Shown here: piece by piece, positions 10,019-21,681 of the stretch
How positions within the stretch are numbered: position 1 is the first letter of the stretch
Layout: each line of letters opens with the position of its first letter
DNA from: Smittium culicis
Taxonomy: Eukaryota; Kickxellomycota; Harpellomycetes; Harpellales; Legeriomycetaceae
DNA: 25,054 nucleotides
NCBI GenBank assembly: GCA_001970855.1
Contig: LSSN01005131.1
Span: 1 to 25,054, forward strand
Direction of reading: 5' to 3'
Notes under the pieces: model-generated
Told to the model about the DNA's origin: nothing
What the model saw: only the letters and a program-made list of their open reading frames with translations
Databases searched by the model: none
Position numbers and translations under genes: made by a program

Positions 10019-13000
10019 AGTTTTAGTTTTTGAAAAAAGTTAATAAAAATTACAAAAGAATAAAGAGAGGTTAAACAAAAGATGAACTGAATATCATTAA
10101 TGTTTTCTGTGCTCTACTAGAAAAAAAAAACAGTCACGTGTAGTTTTAACTGGAATTCTTGTTATGAATTTTATGAAGTGGCCTATCGTATCTCCATAAA
10201 AACCACATATATCGAATCTAGCGCTGCAATTGGCTGGTAAAAACAACCACAATAGAAAATAGAATTTTTTTATACAATAAAATAAAGCTTAGACCATCAA
10301 AGATTAAATTATATCGCAGTAAAATTTTACCCACATCCAGATGTTTCATCTCTTCAAGGATGGATACTCTAAAAATATAAATAAAATTATAGTTTTAGAT
10401 AGATTTAGTATTTGAACTATTAAATTCAATTTTTGAGATAAACAAAATAAATTCTTGGCATTTCATATCATAAGTGTCGTATTGTTGATACCAATCACCA
10501 CATTCTTTGTAGTGAACGCAATTTCTCATAATATTTTAGTGATAAAATATACTGTCACTAATAAAAATTAAAGTTTATTTATTTTTTATTTATTTTCAAA
10601 AAATAAAAAGTCATTCTCTCTATAAAAATTCCTATAAATAATTCTAAAAGCTATAAATATAGCTATTAATTTTTTTCTGTCAAAATTTTCTTTTAAATTC
10701 TCAAAGGGTAAATTTCAGTTATTAATATCAAAATATTCACTTTTACGATTCATGAATATACATTAAATTGCTATAATACTATGATTTGTAAATAAGGAGC
10801 ATCAAAATAAAAAATCATAATATAAAATATTATTGTATTATAATATTAACCCTTTAATCTTTATTTATTTTAAACCCCCCCCCTTTTTACTTGCTTTTAA
10901 TAGCGCAATTTTATAAAGATATTCTAACATAATTTCCACAAATATAAACCATAATTCTCATTAACTTGGTAATACCAAGAATTATAAAAATCTGATATAA
11001 TACCAGTTCACATTTATTATTTTCTACAAGAAAGTTTCCGCATATTTTCAAACTTCAAATTTTGGACATAGAATAGCCTTTTTACCACAATTTAATTTGA
11101 TCTTTGAAAAATTTTAAAAAAGTTAGTATTAAAGCAACTAAAACTTTATCTTCCTTACGATTTTTTTTCTTAAAAAGAGATTTATCTCGTTTGTAATCGA
11201 GCTTTATGAGATACCACTATTTTATATCCGTTCAAATTAATTTTTTTATAAGTATCAATATTTACGATTGATAATAGCCTGCATCAACCTTTTTAGTAAT
11301 TAAATTTGAGATTATATTATCTTTTAGCTGTATCCAACTTACAAAAAAAAAAAATACAGATACTAAAGCTAAAATTTATTTAACAATCAAAAATTGTAAA
11401 TCCTTTTAAAAAAGAAAAAAAAAACCTTTTAAACATTGTGCGATTAATAAGAACGGAGAAAAAACAAATTTTTACTTATAATTCCGTGCTCGTTATACAT
11501 TTCTTCGTTCATAAAACTAAAGCATATGGGAGATTCTTTACGAAGGAGTCAATTTATAGTGTAAACTGTTATACTGAATAAAATCGCATAAGCGATTAAT
11601 TGCCAGTGAGCAAAATCATTACTTTTTTATTGCAAATAAAAATTTCGCAATTAAAAGACTAAATAGAAAAAACGAAATGCCTTTTCAATACCGCCAATAA
11701 TATTTACATTTTACAATACCCAAGTCAATAAAATTAAACTGCAACAAAGTGCTTTCTTCGTTCAGAATCCCCCATATAAAAAAAAGTATTCGTCAAATCA
11801 TATTTGCAAAAAAAACTTTTATCTAGTTAACAATTATGTAAATCAACATGAGCTTTTTTTTTTTGCTTTCTAAACAAAAGAACAAATCGTGTTAAATATT
11901 TAATTGCATCAAAATTACTATACTCTAATAAATTATTGCTACAATTCACACCTATATGATTATATTCTGTCTTAAGATATATACAACTTTTATAGTTTAT
12001 AAAAAGTTAATGTTTTTTAATATATTTTTTTGATAAAAATTCTCAGCATGTGTTAATAATTATAATTTTTATCAGAAAAAGCTATAAATCATAATATAAT
12101 ATTCAATAAATTGGAAATGTAAGGTTAATTCATTAAAAGATTAACATAAAAACATGATTTGATAAAATATTTTAATACTATACTTATACTTATATGTTAT
12201 TTTTGAATTTGCACCACCTTGAGAGCCTTTATTTTTTGCCAAATATATTCAAATTCATTATGTAAATATAATATTAAACTACAGAAAGGATGGAATATAA
12301 TTAATGATAGCCATGATTTCAGAATAATATTATTTCTTAATTAAATAAATAGTAATTTGATGTTTATTTCATTACATTTAAAATATATTTAAATAAAATT
12401 ATGAATGGCTAGTATAATAAACCATAAATGTTGCATCATTTTTTATGCGCATAGATCCTATATAATTGACAATATGTTTTAATAATTTTATTTAATCTGA
12501 ATTGTTTTATTGCAAATCCCTTAAAGAGAAAGAAAGATGATTATCATTGAATATTGAACAGTTTTATACAAAATAGTTTGATGTTTAATTTATGAGCTAA
12601 TAAAATAAATTTTTATTTTTATATTGTCAACAAACTTTAATTTACTAAATTTAGTAAATCATACAAGTTTTAATCTATTTATTAAATGTAATTCACGATT
12701 ATACGCCATTTTTAGCAAAAAAACTAAATGGTGATTGGATGTTTAAACAAAAGTTTGCTTTAATATAATTGAAAATAATCTAATATTAGCTTGAGCTTTA
12801 ATTCAAAAATATTTACACTGACTGTGTTTCATAGATATATTTCTTAAAACTTAAAATATCTAATTTTACTGGATAAATGTAAAAATTAAAATTTTTTATC
12901 GAAACTGAATAAATGTGAAAATCAATTTAAAATATATTAGTGTATAACTTAATTGAGAAAAAATAAGAAGTTTAATGCTTTACTAATGAAAATATAATTT

Positions 13001-13280
13001 TTGTATTAGTAAATGTTAAGATTATTTTGATAGCAATAAAAAATATATCAATTTGATTGTTACTAATAATTATTGTAGATCATAAAATAATATAAATATA
13101 GGACATTGTAGATGTAATTGTAAAATATTAATTGTTCTTATTTGAATTTAAGATACATTCAGATTTAAATGAGTAACATAGATTTAAAGGATAAAATCTA
13201 GAGATAACTTTATATATAAATTAATTAAAGATAGTTATTAGTATGCGCCGACTAGTAAAATTCCAACTTTATGTAGTCTT
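10019..13280. other. AT-rich gene-poor intergenic region
   Basis: About 3.3 kb with no supported gene. It holds the 5' flank of BCKDHB at its left and the 5' flank of the second six-Cys gene at its right. There are many A/T homopolymers and one unusual run of nine C at 10875-10883. No tRNA B box, domain or inverted repeat of note was seen. Confidence 0.6.
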
Positions 13281-13287
13281 AAAAAAG

Positions 13288-13317
13288 TATATAAAGGTCG
13301 AAAGGTACCTATAAAAA
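13288..13317 (+). promoter_or_regulatory. Paired TATA boxes of the second six-Cys secreted protein gene
   Basis: TATATAAA at 13288-13295, within AAAAAAGTATATAAAG, and TATAAAAA at 13310-13317 lie 149 and 127 bp upstream of the ATG at 13437. The first is nearly identical to the TATA context of the paralogue at 5733-5747, suggesting a shared core promoter inherited with the duplicated gene. Confidence 0.45.
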
Positions 13318-13436
13318 GATACTTTATAAACCATACACCATTCACTTCAGTGCTGCAATAAAAGAACTTCAATTTTGTATATCATACTACCATCCGAATC
13401 AAATATTCAAAAACCACTTGTATAACTATCTATAAA

Positions 13437-13712
13437 ATGCTCTCCAAATCTATCATTATAGCCATCATTTCTCTGGTATCAGTATCGATTCTATCTGTTA
13501 ACGCCCAGTCCAAAAGAATATTAGGAAGACCCTGTAATTTCGGTACACAAATGTGCGATAAAAATTCATTAAGAGGATACTATTCTTGTTATAGAGGAAA
13601 ATATGTTTATAAAAGATGCTCATATGGAACTATTTGCGCAAGAAGAGGCAGAAGTACCTATTGCAAAAGAAGAATTCAGCCAAGAAATTTGGACGAAGGA
13701 TATACACAATAA
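13437..13712 (+). CDS. Small secreted cationic six-cysteine protein (family member 2)
   Basis: A 91-residue, single-exon protein paralogous to the one at 5840-6091. Residues 1-23 are a signal peptide (MLSKSIIIAI, a hydrophobic core, then SVNA|Q), with the same A|Q cleavage context as the paralogue. The mature protein is Lys/Arg-rich, net about +13, with six cysteines at 33, 40, 51, 61, 67 and 76. The spacing is C-x6-C-x10-C-x9-C-x5-C-x8-C, identical in four of five loops. Shared residues include C-x2-G-x3-C-D, YY-x-C, G-x-Y and C-x2-G-x2-C. It has an extra C-terminal tail after the last Cys (KRRIQPRNLDEGYTQ) that the other lacks. The fold resembles CBM19-like chitin-binding modules but no catalytic domain is attached. 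Role unknown; chitin binding, antimicrobial activity or a host-directed effector are possibilities. The two proteins are well diverged outside the scaffold, so the duplication is not recent. Confidence 0.8.
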   Translation: MLSKSIIIAIISLVSVSILSVNAQSKRILGRPCNFGTQMCDKNSLRGYYSCYRGKYVYKRCSYGTICARRGRSTYCKRRIQPRNLDEGYTQ

Positions 13713-13774
13713 TCAGCTATAACACAATTTTAATCTAAAATTTTATTTAGTAAAAAGAAATTATAATATATGTA

Positions 13775-13780
13775 AATAAA
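13775..13780 (+). terminator. Candidate polyadenylation signal of the second six-Cys gene
   Basis: AATAAA lies 63 bp after the stop codon at 13712, followed by a second overlapping AATAAA-like string. In DNA this AT-rich such hexamers also occur by chance, so the call rests mainly on position. Confidence 0.35.
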
Positions 13781-13945
13781 AATAAAAGCTTTATATTTAA
13801 AATGATAATTATATAAGTTGTAAAAAATTTCAAGGGCTAAAAATTCAGCTCTTTTTTGATGCTAATGTCCAAAATTTTAAAGTAAAAGGTGTTTTTTAAA
13901 TGGCAGTTGGTTATTAATTTCCCCTAAAAACCCAAATTTTTCAGA

Positions 13946-16900
13946 TTAGATGCTTTTCAACATTCTGCTTAAAAATGTTTGAAACAAGTTGAATTTATTT
14001 TTATGGCCTGAAGTCCTTGTAACAATAATTGCATATCTTTTATAGAATCCAGCAGATTGAATTAATACCAATTCCAATTTGAATGAACAAGAATAGTGTT
14101 CCATTACCTCTGACTCTTTCTTAAAGTTTAAGCTTGGAGATATCTGACCTATCAGCTGAGTCGTGTAATAGCTAACTGGAACCATAATAACCTTTTGAAT
14201 ACCATTTTCTAATTCTGGTCTATTAGCTAAAGACCCCATCATTGCGGCCTTTTCTACCATGGAGATATCTTCTTTAATATCCCCTTTCTTATTTGGCTTA
14301 ACTAGTGATATAAATTTATTAGAGAATTTTGAAATAGTTTTTGATATCTCAACATTATTTTCATCGCCATCAGATGAATCAAGTTCAGATACGTGAGCCA
14401 TTACTACTCTGTTTTTACCTCTAACCCACTTGTTAACCCAGACATATCCTTCTGGAATTGAGTTTTGATGATGGTTTTTAACTGGGCCATATTTAGATTT
14501 TATCACAGCACCGCTTCTATTTAACATCCTTGATGACTTTCTTTTATAACCTCCTCTTACTATTTTTTTATTGGGAGAGTTTGGTGGTCTAGAAACCCTT
14601 GAATTAGATTGATCAGTGTTAACTAAAGAAGCTTTTTTATCTAAGGCTATGTTGGGATTGATTGCCTTTGGTAATAAAAAAGATGATAATGACTTTATTT
14701 TATCTTTAATAGATAAACTCTTAAAATCTAAATATTCATTTTCCTCGGAAATTAACATCAACCTCAATAGATCTGAATCATTTTCTGATTGATCGTAATT
14801 GCTAAGATTAGCAGCGCTTCTGTTCAATTCTGCTTGAGACTTCCACAAAGGACCAAGAAAGTCAAAATCATTTTGGAATTCTGATTCAGAGTTTTTATTA
14901 ATATTACCATTCTTTCCGGGTGCTTTTTGATCTAGATTAGGGTATAAAATATAATCTGCATATTTATATGATATTTGGTTATTCTTTAGCAAATTTTCTA
15001 TTTTGCTCATGATTTCTATAGGGCTTGACTTTTTCAACTTTTCGCTTAAAACTATTCTGTTAGAAACCCCATCAAGAGCTTTTATAGTTCTGATTTGTAC
15101 ACCATTATATTCCAGGAAATTTTTCTTTACCTTATCAAGCTTTGACTTTGTATCAGGCAAGATAATATCCGGTTTCCTTTTATTACTTAAACCAAACATA
15201 CTTACAAGAGAATATTTGCTTCCGTTCATATTTTTTTCGAAATCAAGCGCTTCTATTGAAGATTTTCTATTTAACGCATATTCCGAGACTCTCAAGTCGG
15301 GGTTTAACTCTTGGATTCTTTGATCTTTATTATCCCCATCTATATTTCCGAAAATCATACTCTCTTTAAGCGGTGACCCGGGCTGTTGTTCAATATCTAC
15401 GTTGTGTAAAGACTCTGAATAATATTTTTTCTCAATTCCAAATAAATTTTTATTGAAAAAATTTGATATTTTGAGCATATTTTGCTCAGAGTTTCGCAGA
15501 CCACCTTTTCCTTTGCCTGTTAAACTAGTGCTTTTAATTTCAGAATCGTATCCTACTAAATTAGGGACTGAGTTGAAGAATTTCCCTCCTCGTTTAGATA
15601 CTGGAGTAATATTAAATACTTTACTTCCTTTCAAGCTACTATTTTTTGATTTCATGGCTCTGGAGCTTGAAACATCTGTCGGAGAGTTTACAACTGGCAT
15701 GCTTTCATTTCTTTCTGCATATATCGATGTAAGATTTTTGTCTTCCTCTTCAGGTAAATTTATTCTGCTTACTGTAAAGTTGTCGCAGTAAAAGTCATTA
15801 GGGTTTGTTAGCCACCTTCTTTTTTGAATTTGAGAATCTATCAAATAGTATAATGACACAACTGGTGAATTAACAGCTTTAACTCTCTTTTTCACCTCTC
15901 TTCCACACACATTTCGCATTGATCCGGGTGCATTTCTATTAGAAATTACTTTGCTACCTGGTGCGGGAACAGTCTTGTTTTTCTTATAAAGTGTTAATTT
16001 AGCTTCTGTCTCGGAGTCAGCATCTTCTACAATAGCACTATTTATTTTTATTAAGATTTCCTCAATTGGAATTTCGAGACATATGCTTGTTTCTTTGGCG
16101 ACGTTTATCTTGATAGGATAATCTAGTTCTATCAATCCGTTAACGTGGGCCAAGTTTTCTATTTCATCCTTTCTGTTTGGGTGTAGTTCGCAGCATATCA
16201 AGTCTTCTGTGTTTTGTAAGCCGGGAATTTGCATCCATTTGTGTTCTAATACTTGCTTTATAGTTAGTCTCTTTTTTATGTCAGGCTCCAACATCATGAC
16301 CAAGAGTTTTTTTAGCTCCAAACTCATTCTCTTTTCAAGCTCAAAATCGCCTTCCATTATTTTATTAAAGTTTTCAGGAATCGATGGATCACTGAATGGG
16401 AATTTCCCTGTTACCATTACGTATAACAAAACACCAAGAGACCAAATATCTATTTCAGGACCATTATAATATTCACCTCTGAGAATTTCTGGAGCTGTAT
16501 AAGGAAGACTGCCACAGAAAGTCTCCATAATACCCTTTTTAGAGTAAAAATTCGCTAGACCAAAGTCGATAAGCTTTACATTTCCTATATGGATAGGCGA
16601 TGTGTTTTCAATTTCTTTAGGACTTTTATCGCCATCATTACCAGTGCTACTCATTCCAGTAGCTTCGGTTTTGTTTTTAAACCTAAAATATAGATTTATA
16701 TATGTTATTTTAAAATAATATTTATAATTTAAAAATCAGACTTTAAGAGTGATATACTAATATATAAGTTGATTTTTCTGACTTACATTTTACTTGACTC
16801 AACCTCTGTTTTAGCTTCTGTAGTATAATCGATAAGCAGGTTCTCGAGTTTCAAGTCGCGGTGAATAATAGAGTATGAATGGCAATATGAAATTGCATCA

Positions 16901-18882
16901 GCTATTGGCCTAAACAATAGCCTTGCTTCTTCTTCAGAAACGCCATTGCTTCCGATTCTCTCGGATAAAGTAGGTCCATTTATGTACTCATAGAACAAAT
17001 AAAAGTTTTTTTCGGTCATCCTGAAATCATATAAAGAAATTATATGAGGATGCATCTCGCCCAAAATTTTACTAAGATTTACTTCGCGCAAAATCCTCCT
17101 ATCTAGAGTTTTAGCTTTGTTGTATGATGGATGTCCCTGTTTGTGCTTTGAGGATGAGTATCTCTTTATAATTTTAACAGCGTATTCGACCTGAGTAAGA
17201 GTGTTTCGCATAAGCTTGACTTTTCCATAACTACCTTGACCTAAATTTTTAATAAGCTCGTACTCGCCTAAGGGAGTGTTAAATAGGAAAGTTTTCGACT
17301 TTTTATTTTTGGCAGAAACAGCTATTGAGCTAGAAGCTTTTTCTCCAACTTCTAAAAAGCTTGATCCTATAGAACCTGGACTTGAAGGTTCTAAATCACC
17401 CCTTCTTCTGATTTTAGCGTTTCTGACATTTTCAGAGTTACGGTTCCTTCTTGATTCAGTGATATGACTACTGTCATCGCTGCCGCCACTATGATCAGAG
17501 TCACTATCAACTGTTTCTCTCTTGCTGCTCTTTTTCCCGCTTTTATCTTTCTTGGATTTTTTTGAAGATTTGCCTTTAGACTTGCCTTGATTTTTTTTTG
17601 ATGCAACAATTTTTCTTTTTTCCTCGCGATGCGAGTCCTGTATGTCGGATTTCAAATTTCCATTTCCCCCTGTTCCTTTATTGGACTTGGACTTTTTTCC
17701 ATTCCCATACGAGCTAGTACTATTGTCACTCAAGGATTCATTTTCCGAACTATTGTACACTGATTCCCTATCCCCTTCAGGAGTTCTGTATTCAGCTGAT
17801 TCATATTCTTCACTACTGGATTCGTAGTTGTTATCTCCATAGTTATTGTTTGCTAAATTTGGATTTTTAATTACCTTTGGCTTAGTTGCTTTGATTTTAA
17901 TCTTTCTCTTTGGCTCAATCTTCATAGGGGCTGCCATACTTTCTAATTGAGCTTCATCAGTGTAAACCATTTGCATCTGAGCATCAGGATTTTTTATCAA
18001 GCTAATCTTTAAATCCCTTTTAGACATTTCAGCTCCTTCAGCTCCCTTTCCAGCTAAGTTAAGAACATTTTGATGATTTGAATTCATCAATGCCATATTG
18101 GCAACAACTTGTTCTGATGGGTCCCCTTGTTGGAAAATCTCGTTACCATTCTCGCCAACAGCACCATCTTGGTTGTTAGAAATCTTAAGAACCTTAAGGG
18201 TCGGCTCTTCTCCTCTCTTTAGATTTTCAAACCCAAAAGGCATGTAGTCAGGCACTTTTTTATATTCGGGTATTGGTTTAAGCATCCATGTGTAAACCTT
18301 ATTATTGTTTTTCTTTGATTTTACCTGCGGTATTTTTACTTTTTTAGGCTTGGATGAATCCCCATCTTCTGGTTTTTTGAACTCTTGTGGCCCATTTTGA
18401 TTATCAATGTTATTTTTATTGCTCGATGTAGTAGACCTTTCATTACGCTCGTCAGTACAACTATCTTTTTTTTTCTCGCCATTTTTTTTCCCTTTAGAGA
18501 TTAATTTATTTCTAATTTTTATTTTTTTTGCAATTGAGTGGTTAGTGGACTCATCAACAGCGTCAGGGCTACTATCTTTTTCAGTCCCATCTAGTCTTAA
18601 TACTGTTTTGACTTCAATGGTTGGTTTGGCTTTAGTGTTTTTGATTTTTCTAACTTTGATCGCCGACGAGTCCTTTTTTTTGTTCTTTGAGGGTGTAACT
18701 TCTTGTTTAATAACCCTTTTTTGAGTAACGCCGATTTGCCCATTAGGTTTTACAGAGTACTTATTTTTATTTTGCCCAGTTATGTTAGAGTCTTTCATCG
18801 GGTCATTTTCGTCCAAGCTAGGGCCTTTAACATCTTTGCCAAAAGTAACCCGTTGAACACTAGGCTGGCTGATTACACTCAT
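13946..18882 (-). CDS. KIN1/MARK-like Ser/Thr protein kinase with long disordered N-terminus and KA1-like tail, two exons
   Basis: Exons 16787-18882 and 13946-16682 join across a 104-bp intron (GTAAGT...TTTTAG, phase 2) into 1610 residues. Residues 1-537 are low-complexity Lys/Ser/Asn-rich, probably disordered, with a strongly basic patch near 425-460. The kinase domain starts about 538: Gly loop GQGSYG (548-553), AVK Lys570, catalytic HRDLKLEN (Asp676), Mg-binding DFG (Asp738), activation loop TFCGSLPYTAPE with Thr753 at the position of the LKB1-type phosphosite, and a C-lobe ending near HKWM. The sequence is closest to the fungal Kin1/Kin2 and animal MARK group. That group acts at the cortex in polarity and cell-wall or secretion control (family knowledge, not shown here). 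The last 45 or so residues resemble a KA1 membrane-binding domain. Between the catalytic loop and DFG is an insert of about 44 residues, and the intron falls inside it. A second in-frame TAG acceptor 36 nt downstream (exon starting at 16646) could give a shorter isoform. Long antisense ORFs here are shadows. Confidence 0.88.
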
Positions 18883-20048
18883 GCTAGTTAAAATGCGATA
18901 ATAATCTTGTTTGATGCGTAGTAGTTTTTGTTATTCCAGCTTTAATTTATTTTATAAAATAGCAGCTAAAGTTGGCTTAATTTTAGAGTGAATATAAAGT
19001 ATAAATGAGATAGAATTTACTTTCGGCTAACTAGTCTATCTTATTCAAATTATAGATTAAAAAAGTTATGAAGGTTGGAGTAGTAAAAGTAATAATGATA
19101 ATATTGTAACTATTCTATGTTTTATGGAATAATTAAAAGTAAAAATGAAATAATAATTTAACTAAAAAAATTAATTGATGACATCCAGTATTATATGTAC
19201 TTTTTTTTTTTGTATCTTGGAATTATGCTTAAATATTGGCAAGTATCTGCGTTTTAAAGGCAAATTTCTAGATTAATTATTAAAATAATAATGACCTTTT
19301 TTCATAGTCTAAATGCCTATTCTCGTTTCAATGAATCTTCTAGTGCTTTGTAATTTAGCTATTAATAAAAAAAAATTATAAATAAAATGTTCTCATTAAT
19401 TCTTGATTAAGTTGTAGATATAACATTATATTGCTTGACCTAGAGAGTATTAATACTTTCCCCATATTAAAATGTAAAAATAAAATATAAGAAATAATAT
19501 CCTAGATTCACCAATAGATTTCAAAATATTAATATAGGTGATGGCGGGGTCAAATATTAATTAATTAGAGCCATATGGTATTTTCTTTTTAGACTTGAAG
19601 ATATGATCTATCAAAATTTTATTCGGATATTGAATAGTTGAAAAAAAAAAGATTTGAGAATATTATTTAATTTTTTTTTTTTTAAACGGATTTATGAGAA
19701 TATTATTTAAAAAAGGAGTTTTTATAGAAATCTGGACGCTCTCCTTTGCTACAAGGGCGTTAAATTATTCTTTAATCAAATACTACTAAATTGTGACTGT
19801 ATATGTTTAATAAATATTTACATAATTAAATATTGCACCACGTGCTACTATGAATTTATAAAGTGTTTTTAGACTTTAAATTATATTGATTAAACCAAAT
19901 AATAAAATAAGTCAAAAAAAAGAAAAAAAGAATTCTAGGTAGAAGAATTGTATATTGGAAAAAATTGAAATGATTTATATAAAGATAATATACAAGTAAG
20001 TAAATAAATTTGTCGATGAAGAAGTGATAAAATAAAGGTAAAATGTAA
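18883..20048. other. AT-rich intergenic region between the kinase promoter and the cyclin-like gene 3' end
   Basis: It holds the 5' flank of the kinase gene and the 3' flank of the CABLES-like gene, both transcribed on the minus strand. No ORF or RNA gene is supported. The only structured item is the direct-repeat-flanked poly(T) insertion at 19655-19710. Confidence 0.5.
19655..19710 (-). repeat. Tiny poly(A)-tailed insertion flanked by 16-bp direct repeats (copy B)
   Basis: TGAGAATATTATTTAA occurs perfectly at 19655-19670 and 19695-19710. Between the copies is a 24-bp insert: thirteen T followed by AAACGGATTTA. Read on the minus strand this is a short tail ending CCGTTT and a run of A, with a perfect target-site duplication. 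The insert has the same T-run plus AACGG architecture as 5425-5447, although the flanking duplications differ, which argues for two independent insertions of the same element type. Confidence 0.55.
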
Positions 20049-21507
20049 CTAGAGTCGATAAAGGTGGGGCAAAAACTCTTGTTCTGGCACTAAAAGGCCA
20101 AACTCTAGAACGCTAAAGACAAAAAATTCATTCTCATAAATTTGCTTTTTATTTATGATAAAGAGTTTGCATAAGGTAGAGACGAGAGGAACTACAAGAT
20201 CAAGCGGTGTAGGCTCATTTATTTTAGCCGCCAGAAGCAAGCATATTGAAGCAATAGTGTTAAATCCTTGAACTACTGTACCGCCAAAAGAAAGTATATC
20301 CCTAACACTTAGACTAGATCTTGAAACTGTCAGTAAACGGGTTTGATCACGCTCGTCAGTCACTTCTTTATCGGCTATGCTAGCCATCTTATTAAAAGTG
20401 TCTTCAAACAGCAATAATAGCTTTTCATAATATACAATTGATAAAGCAAGCGTTGACTTTTCTAAGTGCAAAATACGACAAACATTAAACATAATATTCT
20501 TAGTTTTTCTAATTTGACCAATGTTTAACCCGTGTATCTGAAGACTATAGTGATTTTCTGAGAATCTTTCATTTAATTCATTCTCTACAGAATGTGTGTT
20601 TGTAAATTGGAATATAGAACCAATCAAGCCTGTAAGTCCTAACATAGTCCTCTTGACCAAGCCTGAATCTAAATTGGGGTCGTCAATAGAGTTAGGGTCA
20701 TAGTGATTATAGGATTCAGAATGAGGCTCAAGGCTGTATTTCTGATTAAGAAATTGAGCATAAGATTGCTCTTTTTTAATAAATTCCATTGTTGCCAGCT
20801 TCTCACGAGCTAAATGGTGAAACTTCTTTTTTGTTTTTGACGAAGAATCCGGTTTCAAAGTATCATCTTTGTTGCTATACTTATTTACTGAAATCAATGC
20901 CATTATGGATCCTCTTTCTTTTGATTTTTCACTTTCCTAGTAAATATTTAAAATTTTTAATAATTAAATATCAATTATTGGTAAGTCTGCTAAAAAAAAG
21001 CTGTCAAAATATTTTTTTTTAGCTTTAGTGAATTACCCTGTTAGTAAGGATAGCAAAATTCGTTGTATTTGATGTCGAAAATTCTTTCTGATTTTTTAAT
21101 ACTTCATAGCCGTTAGATTGCTTTAAAATTTCATAATTATTGATTATTTTTGGCTCGGCATGAATATTGCTTTGAGCTTGAGTGTGATAGGAATTTAAGT
21201 TATCTTCATTAAAAATATTTTTCGGAAAGCTCGTGAAATCATTAGAATTATTTCTAAATGAGCTACCGTTATCATTCAACAAATACCCATTTTCTTCGAT
21301 TCCATTTTCTGGTGTATCTATAAAATTGGGATATAATTCAATTTCTTGATTGCTAATAACTCTAATATTATTTAAGGCTTCAGAATCCTTCAATCTCTTT
21401 CTTTTAATCTTTTCTTCTATAAGATTAAGTAAAACTCTCCCCTCTAAGTTGTTTGAATCTATAATATTTGCATCTTTAGCTGTGGAATTTGGTATAGGTT
21501 CTTCCAT
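20049..21507 (-). CDS. CABLES-like cyclin-fold protein, two exons
   Basis: Exon 1 is 21037-21507 and exon 2 is 20049-20936, joined across a 100-bp phase-0 intron (GTAATT...TACTAG). The join removes the stop after ILTNR and continues ESEKSKERGSIMALISVN in frame, giving about 452 residues. The C-terminal half matches the cyclin-like domain of CABLES (Cdk5 and Abl enzyme substrate) proteins: LHLEKSTLALSIVYYEKLLL, ASICLLLAAKIN, and the C-terminal block ENEFFVFSVLEFGLLVP then EFLPHLYRL, which ends almost where CABLES proteins end. CABLES proteins link cyclin-dependent kinases to other kinases in animals; the role in this organism is unknown. The N-terminal 160 residues are Asn/Ser/Glu-rich and probably disordered, with a basic segment EEKIKRKRLKD near residue 32. 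The ATG at 21507 has no competing upstream start in frame nearby. Its start lies 175 bp from MITE copy 2. The cyclin-fold call is strong; assignment to CABLES rather than another cyclin is by eye. Confidence 0.75.
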
Positions 21508-21681
21508 ATCGATTTATTATTGTTACTGTTTTGGTAAAATAAAAAAGCTTAAAACTTAAATTAAGGCGAAATGATCATTTTAGATTGAGAAAAATTTCGA
21601 ATAAGAAGGGATTCGCTGAGTAAAAAACAATAGTGTCGATTTATAAGTATTGAAGAAATAGCACCAAGCGAATATTACTTT

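Noticed and set aside
15003..18891. Plus-strand ORFs of 60-112 codons at 15003, 15453, 16209, 17276, 17642, 18407 and 18703, and a minus-strand ORF at 17391
   Set aside because: They overlap the kinase exons in other frames, have no domains and reflect the biased composition of the disordered kinase regions.
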